A stretch of 64,000 nt of DNA from Theodoxus fluviatilis (GCA_034096865.1 JAWQFJ010000555.1:1-64000), one strand, 5' to 3'. Counted from the first letter of the stretch, positions 45,318-58,370 are shown. Notes: a model not told the origin generated them from the sequence alone. Program-made: numbers and translations.

Positions 45318-45791
45318 TCAAGAACAAGAGGAAGAGATAAAGGATATATTTGATGTTATCACCATATATTTCGTTTTGGAAGGATTCATGACCATATGAT
45401 TGGAAGAGCACCAGGAACATATTTCATCCAGGCTCCCTTGAAGTTTTACTGCCACACATTCAGTCCTGACACCTGAAGTTGAAAGTGTTACATCATCAGC
45501 AAACATATCACATGTAACCTCTTTATCAGAGATATGTAATGGTAAGTCATTGATGAATAGGCAGAACAAAAGAGGACCTAAGACAGAACCTTGTGGCACA
45601 CCCACTTGTAAATGGCCACAAAATGAAGCATGTCCATTGAAATAGACATTATGCTGTCTGTCTTTTAAGAAGGATTGAAAGAATTTCACCGTGTTACAAC
45701 CATTTAGATATTGTGATAATTTTTCAATTAAAATGTCATGATAAACAATGTCAAACACTTTCTTTAGATCAAGAAAGATGGAACCAATCAA
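45318..45791 (-). pseudogene. LINE reverse transcriptase domain fragment
   Basis: 157 open codons cover RT blocks from the first catalytic Asp region (Phe-Leu-Asp-Leu-Lys-Lys-Val-Phe-Asp) through Phe-Ala-Asp-Asp-Val-Thr-Leu to Asn-Pro-Ser-Lys-Thr-Lys. The N-terminal fingers and the endonuclease are missing, because the copy ends at the piggyBac terminus at 45806. Confidence 0.88.
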
Positions 45792-45805
45792 CTGTGACCT
45801 ATTAA

Positions 45806-46856
45806 CCCTTACACTTCCGAGCGCGGATATAGCCGCGGTCCGAGGGTCGTTCCCTTTGCTGTGAAGCTATTATCAGCAACCAAGTACGAGGTCACATGAC
45901 TTGCTATCACGTGATCAGTGACGCGTCAGTGCAAATGGCGATCAGCTCTGTTTACATTTTGGCGAAGTTTTCGATCGGTATTTCTGGTGTTTTTTGTCGT
46001 TGTGCAATGTGACTTTCTGTGCATGACTCTTTCGCGGCACATGAGTCATGAATAGGGATGATATGAATCGTTTTTAGTACGAAATCCCGGGAGATGGTGA
46101 AGCTAGCGAGTATGGAAGTACCGTAGCGATGAAGAAGGAAATCTCGACTTGAGTGAAGAAGATGATTCGTCGGAGTGGGACTCTGAGACTGACAGATCCG
46201 ATGAGGATGCTCAACCCAGCACCTCGAGTGGGCGTGGTCGAACTCGTCAACGTGTTAGTTCTCGACGTGGAAGATTTCGTTGAGATTCCCCGCGACTCGG
46301 TGCATTCGATCAGACATTCGATGTGCACATCTCGAAAGAAGACCACGTGTACGAAGGGAAGCACGCACCCACCGAATTCCCCCCTCTGGATGCTCTCCCA
46401 GTGGACTTTTTTGATCTAGTGTTCCCTCAAGATGCCACCGATCTTCTCGTTGAGCAAACTAATTTGTATGCTCGACAGAAGCGTGCTGAATGACTATGAC
46501 ACAAGCCCAGTGGAAATGAGAGCTTTCATCGGCATGCTGTTTTTCATGAAAATCCATCACTTGCCAGAGATGAACCATTATTTTTCCACCCACTGGATGC
46601 TACGTGTACCGGAGTTCACTGCAAGATTCACGTGGCGAAGATGATGGCAGCTATGGAGCAATCTGCACCTGGCAGACAATGAAGCTCCAAGACCTGGAGA
46701 CCCACATTATGACAAGCTGTGGAAGGTGAGGCCTCTCTTCCACCTACTCCTGAGAGCATTTCAGGAGAAGTTCTACATAGACCAGAACACTTCTGTTGAT
46801 GAGATTATAATAAAAGGGAAGGGCAGGAACCCGATCAAGCAGTACAGGAGAGGGTC
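45806..46856 (+). pseudogene. Broken piggyBac transposase with its 5' terminus
   Basis: TTAA (45802-45805) is followed by CCCTTACACTTCCGAGCGCGG, a piggyBac-style end. From about 46064 the frames encode an acidic N-terminus. At about 46480-46700 come Pro-Val-Glu-Met-Arg-Ala-Phe-Ile-Gly-Met and Trp-Ser-Asn-Leu-His-Leu, and at about 46790-46850 Ser-Val-Asp-Glu-Ile-Ile-Ile-Lys-Gly-Lys-Gly-Arg, containing the first catalytic Asp region. At least three stops or frameshifts interrupt it, and the DDE core beyond is replaced by duplicated sequence. No matching right end was found. Confidence 0.75.
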
Positions 46857-48255
46857 AGTGTGCTGAATTTTCATATGTAAAGTTGTATCTCAAATATTGC
46901 TCACTAGTCTTGATTGTGTTTTTTTCTTGCTCAGATGGGTTCTCAAAGCTTGTCTGATATGTCAGAATTTATTCCTGGGAATTTTCTGAGTGTAATTTGT
47001 AGGTTTAGTATCATTACTAAATTTTTCATCAATTTTCAGGATACATTTTTTCAATCATTGCACCTTATGCAAATGAGCTTGTTTAGGAAAAGTTGATTTT
47101 GTGTTCAATGTGTACCCTGTCCTTTTTCCTACCATAGACTGTACAGTTTTGCCTACTTTGCTGCATTGTAAGTAGTTGGGAATTTTTTTCCCCAGATGTA
47201 CCTGATAAGATAAAAGAGAAGGGCAGGAACCCGATCAAGCAGTACAGGAGAGGGTCAGTGTGCTGAATTTTCATATGTAAAGTTGTATCTCAAATATTGC
47301 TCACTAGTCTTGATTGTTTTTTTTCTTGCTCAGATGGGTTCTCAAAGCTTGTCTGATATGTCAGAATTTATTCCTGGGAATTTTCTGAATGTAATTTGTA
47401 GGTTTTAGTATCATTACTAAATTTTTCATCAATTTTCAGGATACATTTTTTCAATCATTGCATGCAAATGAGCTTGTTTAGGAAAAGTTGATTTTGTGTT
47501 CAATGTGTACCCAGTCCTTTTTCCTACCACAGACTGTACAGTTTTGCCTACTTTGCTGCATTGTAAGCAGTTGGGATTTTTTTCCCCCAGATGTACCCGA
47601 TAAGACCCAAAAATGCGGAAATACACATGCTTGGCTTAGAATTTTTCTGTTTGTCTCAGGTGTGTCTTTTCTGCTCAAATAGACATCCAAAGTGTGCCTG
47701 ATGTGTCAGAAGTCATTTCTGAAAAATTACAAGACATCATTTGTAGTTTTTGAATAGTTGCTTATGATGTTTCTTTGTGTTTGCCCCCCTAAACACATGA
47801 CAAATTTAGAGTTACTGCCCTTGTATGCAAATGAGGTTGTTTAGGAAAAGTTGATTTTGTGTCCAATGTGTACCCTGTCCTTTTTCCTACCACAGACTGT
47901 ACATTTTTGCCTACTTTGCTGCATTGTAAACAGTTGGGAATTTTTTCCCCAGGTGTACCCGATAAGACCCAAAAATGCGGAAATACACATGCTTGGCTTA
48001 GAATTTTTCTGTTTGTCTCAGGTGTGTCTTTTCTGCTCAAATAGACATCCAAAGTGTGCCTGATGTGTCAGAAGTCATTTCTGGAAAATTACAAGACATC
48101 ATTTGTAGTTTTTGAATAGTTACTTATGATGTTTCTTTGTGTTTGCCCCCCTAAACACATGGTAAATTTTGAGTTACTGCCCTTGTATGCAAATGAGGTT
48201 GTTTAGGAAAAGTTGATTTTGTGTCCAATGTGTACCTTGTCCTTTTTCCTACCAT
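46805..48255. repeat. Tandem duplicates of a piggyBac-derived segment
   Basis: AAGGGCAGGAACCCGATC to CACTAGTCTTGATTG appears at 46814-46913 and again at 47219-47317. A related block (GTTTAGGAAAAGTTGATTTT...) recurs at about 47081, 47474, 47840 and 48199. Two copies at about 47470-47840 and 47830-48210 share CCCGATAAGACCCAAAAATG and a CAGGTGTGTCTTTTC segment. Confidence 0.82.
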
Positions 48256-48547
48256 AGAGTATTTTATTGACGAATTGTATACTGCAAAAGGAGCACAAAA
48301 GCAATAAAGTAAAGTAATAGATTTATGGAGGTGAAAATGGACAGGAAATGTACTAAATATAAAGCATACACTGAAGAAACGGATACAAACTCCATTCATG
48401 GCTCAGTTTTAAAATGGGAAGGGGAGCAGTTTGCTGTTGTAATTCATTTGGTAGTGATTGGATTATTTCACGGATCACAGAAGTTTGGTTTCATGGAAAA
48501 TATATGGATTGCTTTGATTGGGGGCAAGGAGGCGAATTATTAAAGAG

Positions 48548-48650
48548 GTCACGAGTTGATTTTCCCTTAATCTTATGATTGTCTTGCTTACATAGCTTAC
48601 AGAGGCCGACAAGCCATAAAACTATCCATCTATCCATCCATTTGGTTGGT
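48548..48650 (+). repeat. SINE-like repeat, copy D (3' part)
   Basis: CTTGCTTACATAGCTTACAG and GGCCGACAAGCCATAAAAC, then CATC-type units, match the 3' half of copies A-C. Confidence 0.55.
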
Positions 48651-48784
48651 GACTGTTCTGATCTCAGTCATAAGGCCAGCTTACGCATAATGCATGATCA
48701 TGATAATGTGAAGTTTTACTTCTGTAAACATACTACCTGAACAAATTTTTAATGGCTCGTTGAAAAACAGGCTTGTTTCCCCAG

Positions 48785-48924
48785 TATAGATCCATGTGGA
48801 ATATGTCAGAGAAAGAACGCTTCCACAGCTTTGGCTGTTTGGAGACCACTGCCAAGTGTGGAGTATGGAGGCTGTCCACCCAGCAAAGGAAGATGGTCAA
48901 ACAGCTGCACCTCTTTCTACAAAG
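48785..48924 (+). CDS. Weak candidate internal exon, unidentified
   Basis: A CCCAG acceptor and GTAGCA donor bound 140 nt with two open frames. The first reads Met-Trp-Asn-Met-Ser-Glu-Lys-Glu-Arg-Phe and ends in a Gln-Gln-Arg-Lys-Met-Val-Lys helix-like stretch. It does not match the missing NUP85 C-terminus or any family I recognise. Splice phase 2 fits the candidate exon at 52174. It could equally be intronic noise. Confidence 0.25.
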
Positions 48925-48999
48925 GTAGCACATGTATATTGTTTTTCCATTGGCCACCCATCCCCACCCCCACCCCATCCATCTCCTTTTTATTAAATG

Positions 49000-50820
49000 G
49001 GTCATTCTCTGGAGCTGGGCTTAATCTTGTGACATTAACCCCAAAAAATAAATCCTATCAAAATTTAATAAAAACTAGTGTAAGTGAAGTTTAGGGTGTA
49101 ATGTTCATGATTATATAAGGTAGAAGCTATTCCATGAGCAAACATGAACGCTACAGGGGATCGACTGATGCTGAATTGAAAGATCACCATTGTCGCCATT
49201 TTCGTCTTCCACCTTACGCAAGAGAGAGCAACCAGCTGTATTTTCAAAATAAAGCAATCGCCGATGTTTTTTTATCAATTTATTTAAAAAGTTATTCGGT
49301 AAGACAATCATGCGTACTAGGCATGTTTGTTCGTATAATGGACATTTAAATCAGGTGAAATAGGTTGTTTTGCATCTTCGACGTAACTCGGAATCAAAAC
49401 ATTCGTACATCATTGTCTTCCGCATTACACTAGTGAGGGTAAAGCACAACGAAAGGAAAATAAAATGTTCAGTGAATCATAATGCAAAAGTATGTGAATC
49501 ATTGGATTGTGTAATATTTAAACGATACACTCAATGTTATTTATAGTGAATATGTGTACGTAAAAGATTATTTTTCCTACAATGTGTGCACACGATGTCC
49601 AGATGCAAAAATAGTCCGCTTTAAAACCTGTCGATTCGAATCTCTGTAACCTTTTCAAATCAATACTTTTCAGGTTTATTATCGAAGGAAAGGGTTTCTT
49701 TAATACAATAACTAGTTATCTATACAAATTCAGCAGTTAATTTAGATAAATTCTTGCCGTATTGAGGTAGACCAGGCTGTAGATCAACGACGTAACACAA
49801 ATGTACCGCATGGAAACGAAATTCAAACCGTGAACTAAAACTACACAACCACGTGGAAGATGGGACAGTTAACGTACTTATCCTTCCGCCGAAGCCCGCA
49901 GTTGAAAGCAATAAAAATAGTGCCAAATATTAGAACCCATTATAGTAAAATCTTCCCATTAATGACTACCGACGTAACATCTCAAACTGGAAACGAAATT
50001 TACCCCTAATCTTTAGTCACAAAATCCACAGCTTAACCGCATAATTATGGTTCTAAATTTAGTTAGTGCGCAATAATATTTCAGTGCGTAGTTGACTGTG
50101 GAACGTAGAGTCAACGCTTGAACTTGATTGGGAGGGAAAATAATTTCAAACACTGGATCACTAGGTGGAAACGAATGTTACGTCGCTGATGGAACAAGGG
50201 TATTGTCGTATATCTTACATACAAATAAACTTTAGGTAAAAGTATCAATTGAAATTTAAACTATATCCATCATACACTTGTTTCAACTTTTTAGAAGTTG
50301 TTTACACGTTTAAAATACACTGCATCCAGCCTCTTGATATAAATACGTCAAGCGATGTCACAAACGCAGCCGCCATTTTCGAACATTATTGCACACATTT
50401 TATTTAATTACAAACAAAGCAATGAATAAATCAACACAAAAAGCTCTCAGATTATCTTTTTAATCATTTTTTATTACAAACAACGTCAATTCTTAGCAAA
50501 ATATGGAAAATGTAAAGTATATTATTGTTTTCAAATGGGGACCCACACATGGCACACAACTTCAGAGAATAACCCAAATAAAGAAATGAATAAAATCTAG
50601 GAATATATGGCACAATTCAATGGAACAATATTCAAGAAATTAAGCATCCCAAAAATTGCCAGGGAACCATGAGCATATGCCATGTATATATTTCTATAAC
50701 TTGATGCTAAAAAAGATGTAAATCATATGTGTAATGACTGTATTCTCTGGAGATTGTTAAACAACAGGTTATGGTCGAAACATCTGTTGTTCTTTCTGAT
50801 GCTTTAACTTTGTTTTCCCT
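49000..50820. other. AT-rich region without recognised genes
   Basis: I see no coding exon or known repeat family here. A GGAAACGAA motif next to GACGTAAC or TTACGTCG recurs four times or so (about 49790-49830, 49970-50000, 50165-50195), which suggests a degraded repetitive element. Confidence 0.5.
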
Positions 50821-50849
50821 CAGACACAACTCTTTTGTGTTTGCCTGAG

Positions 50850-51255
<406 letters not shown>

Positions 51256-52173
51256 ACTCACCCACCCATTCATTCATCCTTCACAGTAACAAAATTGCAT
51301 ATCAAACAAAATTTTATCTGATGCCCAACTAGAACACTCACTGAAACCTCTTACTGTCTTAGTCTTAGGCATTACATCTGTAAAACTGGTTCCTTTTCTA
51401 GGTCAACATGTTTGAAAGATGCATAGAGATATTGGAGCAATTGATTATCTATGTGAAGATGTCTGATCAGTATTAAACATCTGTAGAGACCTTGTGACTG
51501 GTCTGATCTGAAGTACACAGTCAGTGATCTGTACCAAATAGATATATGTACTGATCATATGACATCATTAAAGTTGTTATTTATGAATTATCAGCAGTGA
51601 TTCAAGTAGAATTGCTCAGTTTTTGTGAGGATGCATTTTAAACAGTTGCATTAAGACTTTTATAAACTGTATGTGATTAACTTATCGGTGAAGCTGCTTG
51701 AAGGTCCCCTTATCAGCTGGAACTATTGGCTAATGGGTTTTGGGGGCCTGCCCCAACAGTGCAGCCAGGGGGAGGCCCAAGTAGCGGTAGAGACTACCAG
51801 GGAGCCATATCCACTCTCAAGAACATTTGTGTGTGTGTTGTGTGCATGCGTGCATTTGCAACATGTAGCATCCAATGATCCTCTGTGTTGAACATTGTCG
51901 TTGACGACAGTTAGGTTCACATGATTTTCCTCTTTGTAAGGGGGGATGAAATTCAGTGAGCTACATTTCATTTTACACTACAGCTTTAGCACATTTTTTA
52001 TACACTTTTTCAAACTACATCTATTTTCCTGCATGTCCAAGGATAAGATGCACTAAAATTACTGCCTCCTGAATGAGTTGAACAGAAACTAAGCATGTAT
52101 CACTTGCCATTTCTTCTGGCAAGGCAGTCTTCATGTAAAGCATTGTGTATCCGTAAGTGTGCGTCTTTTGCAG

Positions 52174-52342
52174 AGACCAACTCCTGGCAGTATGGATTCC
52201 TTTCTGGACAAGTACCGGTCAGCCTGGACCTTGCTTGCAACAGAGAGACCCCAGACCATGCAACAGAGAGACCCCGCATCCAAGACCAGACAGTGAGGCA
52301 GCCTGGACAGAAATGACCATGGTGGACACCCAGTGGAACTGA
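52174..52342 (+). CDS. Weak candidate terminal exon, unidentified
   Basis: A TTTTGCAG acceptor is followed by open frames to stops at 52298-52342. In the phase that joins the exon at 48785 it adds 56 codons, Pro/Arg/Thr-rich, with a 22-bp internal duplication (ACAGAGAGACCCC twice). The protein is not recognised. Confidence 0.22.
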
Positions 52343-53195
52343 TGAGTTCATTTTCTTTGCAGTATTGTGTATATATTATTATGTCTGCTGCAAGTGTGTG
52401 TGCGCGCGTGGATGTGTGTGTGTGTGGAGAGGGAGATTTCTATGTGTTGTACACATAATTGGTATCCTTGTATGCTGGACGGAGAGCATGTTTTATGGAA
52501 ACTTATACAAAATTTTTGTCTACAGTTTGCAACTTTTTGTGCAGCCTGTAACCACTTTATAGGATTACTGAAGTTATTTGCAGCTGAAGACAAAAGTGGA
52601 GGAGCTGGAACTTGGATTTCTTTGAATGGAATATTATTTTATGGAGAGCTGGTGTGAGCAAAGGATTCTTTTGTGCACATGGGCTGTCAAAAGTGTCTAC
52701 ACTGAATAAGGAAAAGCTGACTACCTGATGTATGTTGGTGTAAGAGGAGTCTGTTGACTGTGCTGTATGATAATATGTGACTTTATTTTGGTGAGGGTTT
52801 TTCCATGCATATTGCATTCTTTCCATGAAAGTGGACTGGAAAAGAAGTGATACACTTCTCAAAATACTTTACCTGAAATGAATGCACTGCTCATGCAAAC
52901 AAGCCAGTGAAAGATCTCTCCTTTGACCTTATTGCATACTTATGTACCTTCTCATCTTTGTGCAAAGAAAAATATATTTTACATGTCTAGCCTGATCTCA
53001 ATGTTAATATTGATGGATGTGCGCATTTCTAACACATGTAATCACCTGCCAGATGAATGACTTTCAAAATCCACTTGACTCTTCTCTGTAGTCCAAAGAG
53101 ATGGTTTGATGATGACATTTTAATCTCCTGGCTGTTCAGGGTGCCTTCACCACAAGAAAGCAAAAACTGCTGCACAAGATTGGAGGGAAATGTTA

Positions 53196-53480
53196 TTGGC
53201 TCAGTGGTTAGAGCACTGGAACATTCACCAGGAGGTCTCAAGTTTAGTCCCTGTCAGAGGCCCAAAACTGTTTCTGTTGTCCAGGGCAGGGTCTCTGACT
53301 TTGTGTGAGGAACTTTGAAGAGATATGGCCCACTCTGCCATTTCAGTGGCCTAGTCAGAACAAACAAGTTTTGAAATATCCTCTATTTCATGTTGAAACT
53401 TCTCAGCATCAATCTTCAAGACTCTTTCAACCTCATCTTCAAGATGTGGATCAGGCAATACTTTTTCTTGAAGTCCCTGA
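53196..53480 (+). repeat. tRNA-derived SINE
   Basis: TGGCTCAGTGGTTAGAGCA is a good RNA polymerase III A box. About 40 bases on, CAAGTTTAGTCCC is a decayed B box. The body that follows (GGGCAGGGTCTC...) is non-tRNA. No cloverleaf closes, so this is a SINE and not a tRNA gene. The stretches 52350-53190 and 53490-54590 hold nothing else I recognise. Confidence 0.65.
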
Positions 53481-54594
53481 AGGGTGATTGCCACAACACT
53501 ATCCCTGCATTCCGTTGTACGTTGCTTTATCTCTGCTAAGCAGTGCTATTGTAGCACACCAATCCCAGGATTCCTGCAGTGATGTCAAAGATACTCGATA
53601 TTTGGTGACCTTTCACCTAGTGGCAGAGATTAACATGCTGTGAAGTATCATCAGCTCAACCCATGAATGTGTCCATAATTTTTTTTTGTTGCATCTTAAT
53701 TAGCAACCTCAAAACAGGAATAGATTCAAACACAGATACAAAAATTCAAATTAATTATTTAAAGGCTCAATGAACTGAAAGCTTCATACTTCTGATGCTG
53801 TTTTAATTAAGTAAGCCTATCTAAACCTGTAGTGATCCTTTGTCATCTAAAGCAAATGCATGAAAGTTTCACCTCAACTATCAAAACTGACATCAAAACA
53901 AAAAAATCCCAACAATGAACCAAAATACAAGATAACACAAATATGTGAAGGCTTTGAGGGGGATGTTTCAAACAGTTTTCTGCTTGTTTTCGTTTTTTTT
54001 CTTATGCATCTTTAGTGACTTCATGAAAGCACATGACGTCAAGACATCTATGTGTGGACATGGAGTAGGGGCAGTGTGCATGGTTTTGTCTGTGTGATGT
54101 TTCTGTGTCAAGTGTGTGCAGTATGAGGAGCAGGTTTCTGAACATGACAAAATCACGAGGTGCATTTCAAAGGATTTCATATTTGAGTCTTTGATTATTT
54201 ATTTCTATACAGTTTTTGTGTGTGATAAGAAATAGTATCTATCTCCTGCCTTGATTACCAGACCCACCTATCCCTCGTGCAATCCCAGTGTTGTTCGGAA
54301 AATATGCACCAAACTCCTCATTCAGACTCATGATTTTCTTTATTTTCATACTTGGTTGCTGTCCTCACATTGCAGCAACTGTTCTAGCTACACATCTTTC
54401 ACAGTATTTCCATACTCTTCACTGTCTTTATTGCACAGAACAAACACAACACCAGAATTGGGAAATGGTCACCTGTGACACAACCACTCAAAGGTCAAGA
54501 GAAGATGTCACAGAGGCGCGAGTTCTTAGCCAAGTACATGGTAGAAACATTTGCAAGTCACTGAGCAGACTTGTTCTGTATGCATCCCACGAGT

Positions 54595-55062
54595 AGACAC
54601 TCGCTGTTTGTGACGAATATATCTTTGGCCGCAGAATAGTTGCTGTTGGCAGCTGAGGACAGTGTAAGTATCTATTGAATGTCGCGTCACTCTTAACAGA
54701 TACTCTTGCTTGGAGCCAAAATTGCTGCAGTCAATGAGCTGTTAACTAAAGGGATGATGAATAAGGGGTACAAAAAAAGGATGAAAAGGGTGCAAAAAAA
54801 AGGAACAAAAAGATGAAGACAAAAACTATCTTGACCTTATGAAGGCAAGAACACTCCCGGCCTAAGCTGCGCTGCAGCTTCAAATCTCGCTTAGTAAGAG
54901 TACACATCTTAAAGGACATGATACGTAACACAGTCTGTCTAACGTTCTTCATAATCATACGGGGGAGGGATGCGCTACATGAGCCTGTGGCGGCCAGATT
55001 GGTAGGAAAGTTCCATGTAATCGTTCGCACTTATTCATTGTCCATTGTCTCACATTGCCACA
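54595..55062 (-). repeat. Candidate BEL/Pao LTR
   Basis: Downstream of the retroelement's last open frame (minus strand), sequence beginning TGTGGCAATGTGAG at about 55062 could be the 3' LTR. Its far border near 54595 is a guess. No second LTR copy exists in the window to confirm it. Confidence 0.3.
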
Positions 55063-55100
55063 GTTAATCCCATCGTATCTCCAAGTCTCTCATGGGTGGT

Positions 55101-57318
55101 CTACTGTTCTTCGCTGAGGTATAGCGGTATCAGTTTGTGGACAGGCCTGTCCATGTATGTGGTCTGCACCACCAGCTTTCCTTTGTCCTTTTGAACAGTG
55201 GCCAGCCTCAGCTTCACGGACCTCACCAGGCCATCAACGCTGGGGTGAGTCTGCTCGACTCGAGCCACCTTCCAGGTACCCTTGGCGCTCCTTCCTCGGA
55301 CAGCAAGACCATCATGCCTGGCCTGATGGAGTCCTGGGTATACCATTTTCTGCGCTGTTGCAATGTGGGCAGGTACTCTTTCTTCCACCTGCTCCAAAAC
55401 TGCTCGACCAGGTATTACACGCGCCTCCATCGTTTCCTGGAGTAGAGGTCTTCCTTCTGAAAACTTCCCAGTGGTGGGAAGATTGGCTCAGGCTTCAGAG
55501 TAAGGAGGTGGTTGGGCGTCAAGGGTTTGCACGAGGTCGGGTCTTCCAGCTGGTTCACGCAGAGTGGTCTGTTGTTAACAATCCCGGCAACTTCATGGAA
55601 CAGTGTCGACAGTGTGTCTGACGTGAGTCGACTGCCGTACTCTTGTAACAGCCCAGAGAGGACCTGGCGTACAGTGCCAATCATGCGTTCCCATGCACCA
55701 CCGAAGTGACTGGCGGAGGGAGGGTTGAAGGAGAAGTTCCAGTTGCGTTCGACCATTTGCTCTTTGATCTTGCTTTCATTCATATCCCGCCGTGCTTTGT
55801 TCAATTCTCCAGCTGCCTCAACAAAGCTGGTGCCTCGGTCGCAACGTATCAATCTGACGTTGCCACAAATGGCAATGAATCTCCTGAGGCCACAGATGAA
55901 GGCGTCAGTGGTCATGTCCTCCAAGACCTTGAGATGAACTGCCCGTGAGACCAGACAAGTGAATATCAGGCCATAGCGTTTCGCCTCTGATCTTCCGTGC
56001 TTGATGAGGAATGGCCCAAAGCAGTCAAGGCCAGTGTTCGTGAAAGGCGGGAACGTTTCGGTCCTCTCAGGAGGGAGGTCGGCCATTTTCTGTTAAACAG
56101 GTTTACCCCGCAGTCTGGCACAATGCAGGCACGTGTGAATTACTGCAGAGACTACCTTCCTGGCCCCACAAATCCACAAGCCATTTGATTGTAGGGCGCC
56201 AATTGTTGTGGTGTCGCCCTGATGCCCCTTCCTGTGGTGATGTCTCGTCAGTAGCACTGCCAAGTGACTTGTGCCGGGTACTATCAGAGGGTTCTTCACT
56301 CGGCGTTCTTCTGCCGAGCGTGACAGGCGATCCCCGACCCTCAGCATTCCCTCCTCTTCAGTGTAAGGATCAAGCTGTCTTAGCTCTGGGGGGTTTGGGC
56401 GAGTCTGCTTTGTATAGGGAGCAAGCTGCAGACTTCTGAGTACTCTCTTAAGGCCTCTGCACGCGTACCGGTTGTCCCCCGGTTTTGCTGCCGATCCGGT
56501 CAAGAATCGGAACGGTTGACTCATTTGCATACAATCCGGCCCGGTTCTTGCTGCCGTCACAAGAGTGGCTCAACAAACAATTCAAACTAGATTGATCCAA
56601 AATTGCACATAAAGCAAACAACAACCACACAGTGCCCACTCCCTATTAACAACCTACTTAGTTATGCACCCATACTTCAGTATGATGTGACATAAGGGCA
56701 CTGTTAACAACAACACATAAAAGTATGTCTCTTAGTCTTACCTTCAAATATAGAGGCCGACTCTCTGTCTTCGAGAGGGGTGGTGGTCAAGGCTTGGCTG
56801 AAACTTCGTCTTTCTGGTATGATGCAGCCAAGTCATAATGCACGCCACAGCGCGCAACAGACCTTCCAGCGTGGAGAACCTCTTGATCAATTTCTTGACG
56901 TCATTTCGTTCTTCAGGGGCTGTGTGCACCTTAAATGCCTTCACTTCCTTGTCATTGTTGTCAATGGAGACGTCTGGGGGGCTGTACTCAATAGTCTTTT
57001 GTCGCAAGAATTCTTGGCCTGACTAGAGTTCATGATCTCTTCAACCTTCACCACTCTTGATGCGTGGTCAGCTGGGTTCAGTTCCATGGCAACATGGTTC
57101 CACTGCTGTGGCTGTCTAAACTCTCTTATCTGCTGAAGACGGTTTGCCACAAACACATGGAATCGCTTCGTCTCGTTGTAGATGTAGCCCAAGACCACGC
57201 GTGAGTCTGTCCAGAAATGACGAGGAGCAGTTTTTACTGTGCTCGCGACGGTAAAGGTGGGACCTCCTTTCGACAGGATGTTATGAAGCAGGACAAACTC
57301 GTAATTGTGGGTCTTCAT
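55101..57318 (-). mobile_element. BEL/Pao retrotransposon, partial pol
   Basis: Minus-strand domains in order are: RNase H (57318-56990) with Phe-Trp-Thr-Asp-Ser-Arg-Val-Val-Leu-Gly and Asn-Pro-Ala-Asp-His-Ala-Ser-Arg; integrase zinc-binding region (56560-56093) with His-x3-His and Cys-x2-Cys spacing (His-His-Arg-Lys-Gly-His, Cys-Leu-His-Cys); integrase core (56086-55415) with Asp-Cys-Phe-Gly-Pro-Phe, Cys-Asp-Arg-Gly-Thr-Ser-Phe and His-Phe-Gly-Gly-Ala-Trp-Glu-Arg, which carry the D,D,E positions; and a C-terminal region (55430-55101). Frames break between domains. Gag, protease and RT are absent. An insertion or deletion near 56600-57000 separates RNase H from integrase. Confidence 0.88.
55415..56086 (-). 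pseudogene. BEL/Pao integrase core frame
   Basis: 223 open codons cover the whole catalytic core: first Asp in Asp-Cys-Phe-Gly-Pro-Phe, second in Arg-Cys-Asp-Arg-Gly-Thr-Ser-Phe, Glu in Gly-Gly-Ala-Trp-Glu-Arg. The core itself looks unbroken, but it is cut off from the rest of pol by frame changes at both ends. Confidence 0.85.
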
Positions 57319-57351
57319 TTATTTGACATCAATTCACCTTCTGCATCTTCC

Positions 57352-57597
57352 TCAACAACTTTTGCGTGAATCGTCATCATTATCACCAATGTCGTCTGGT
57401 TTTCGGCAGGCCCAAAATACTGCAAATGTCCTGGTAAAAACTGTTACCTCCATAGGTCCCCTTGTAATATAACAATCAACATCCAGCACTGTAGATTTAA
57501 TAGGGGCTGCCTTCTCAAAAGCTTGGCAGGGAATGATCAAGTTCAACTCGCGGTCAGGGAAACGGTCACAATGACACTGATTAGCAATTCTCAACAA
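57352..57597 (-). other. Unidentified 81-codon open frame
   Basis: A non-repetitive minus-strand frame with Pro-Asp-Arg-Glu-Leu-Asn-Leu-Ile-Ile-Pro-Cys and Asp-Val-Asp-Cys-Tyr-Ile-Thr-Arg-Gly-Pro and a polar Asp-rich end. I recognise no domain. It lies just upstream of the BEL/Pao RNase H and may belong to another element. From 57600 to 58270 nothing else is recognised. Confidence 0.3.
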
Positions 57598-58274
57598 TTA
57601 TTAATCCTGAACTAGAATGGCCTCAGAACCTCCAACAAAAGATAAACTTTACTCACAAAGCATCGATTTCTTATAGACATGGGCCGGTATCCAGAATGGC
57701 GATCTATCTTTTCAACACTCGATTTTTCCCCCAACCCTTGTGTCGATGAAAGTTCTTTCTGGTCTATGCCTCTTGTAAAAAAAAACAACCCAGACACCGA
57801 CTCAAAAAGAATAACGTAAAAATGCACGTCACTGTAAGAAAAAACTACGTAAACACAGAAATGACAAACAATAAATGTGTGTGTGCATGCGTACATGAGG
57901 TAAAAGTCGTCTGAGTTGACCGAGACGAAGATTTAGCTAACCCCGCGTTATTTTTGCTTCGTGGATGGGGATTTAACCTAGCGCCTAACCTTGCAATAGC
58001 TAACCTGGGTTTAGAGACAAATCGGGTGTCACGTGTGTGTACGTAACTGCTGTGTTGTCTGGACATAGACAGACTGAGGTTTTTGTCACACAGCCAAAAA
58101 AATTAACACGTGGCAGGAAATGAAAAATTTGAAGGAAAAAGGGGGAACTAAAAACTATAGAAATCACTGCACACAGTATTTCTTCTTCAAAAGTACGACA
58201 TTTATTATGACAAACAAGAAAAAGAAAAAAAAACACCACAAAGACAGTTAATATTAAATGACAAGGAATATAAA

Positions 58275-58370
58275 ATCACCACCCCTGGTAGTGCTGGGGG
58301 TCGAACCCGGGGTCTCTCACACGCGAAGCGACAGTCGTACCCCTAAATGTCAAGGCCTAGCTTGACCCTG
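58275..58370 (-). repeat. tRNA-like sequence, probably a SINE head
   Basis: On the minus strand CGGGTTCGACCCC is a strong B box, preceded by GTCGCTTCGCGTGTGAGA (anticodon-arm-like) and a GGCCTTGACATTTAGG A-box-like part. The acceptor stem does not close, so I do not call a functional tRNA. Confidence 0.5.

Larger units (their letters stand above)
43791..45801 (-). mobile_element. LINE (Jockey/CR1-like), truncated, frameshifted, interrupted
   Basis: Read on the minus strand: 5'-truncated reverse transcriptase (45791-45318) with Phe-Leu-Asp-Leu-Lys, Gly-Val-Pro-Gln-Gly-Ser-Val-Leu-Gly-Pro and Phe-Ala-Asp-Asp-Val (the catalytic Asp pair). A frameshift follows near 45340, then more ORF2 to 45212, a 661-bp insertion, then the C-terminal part (about 44490-44044) with an in-frame TAA near 44470. 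The 3' UTR ends in an AT-rich AAAGTTTAAT tail at 43791. Orientation is opposite to NUP85. The family is inferred from motif style. Confidence 0.85.

Noticed and set aside
51400..51478. Short exon-like stretch ending in TAA, considered as the NUP85 terminus
   Set aside because: Encodes a helix-like 24-residue peptide with no similarity to the expected C-terminus.
58275..58370. tRNA gene
   Set aside because: Good B box but no closing acceptor stem and a decayed D arm; better read as a tRNA-derived SINE.
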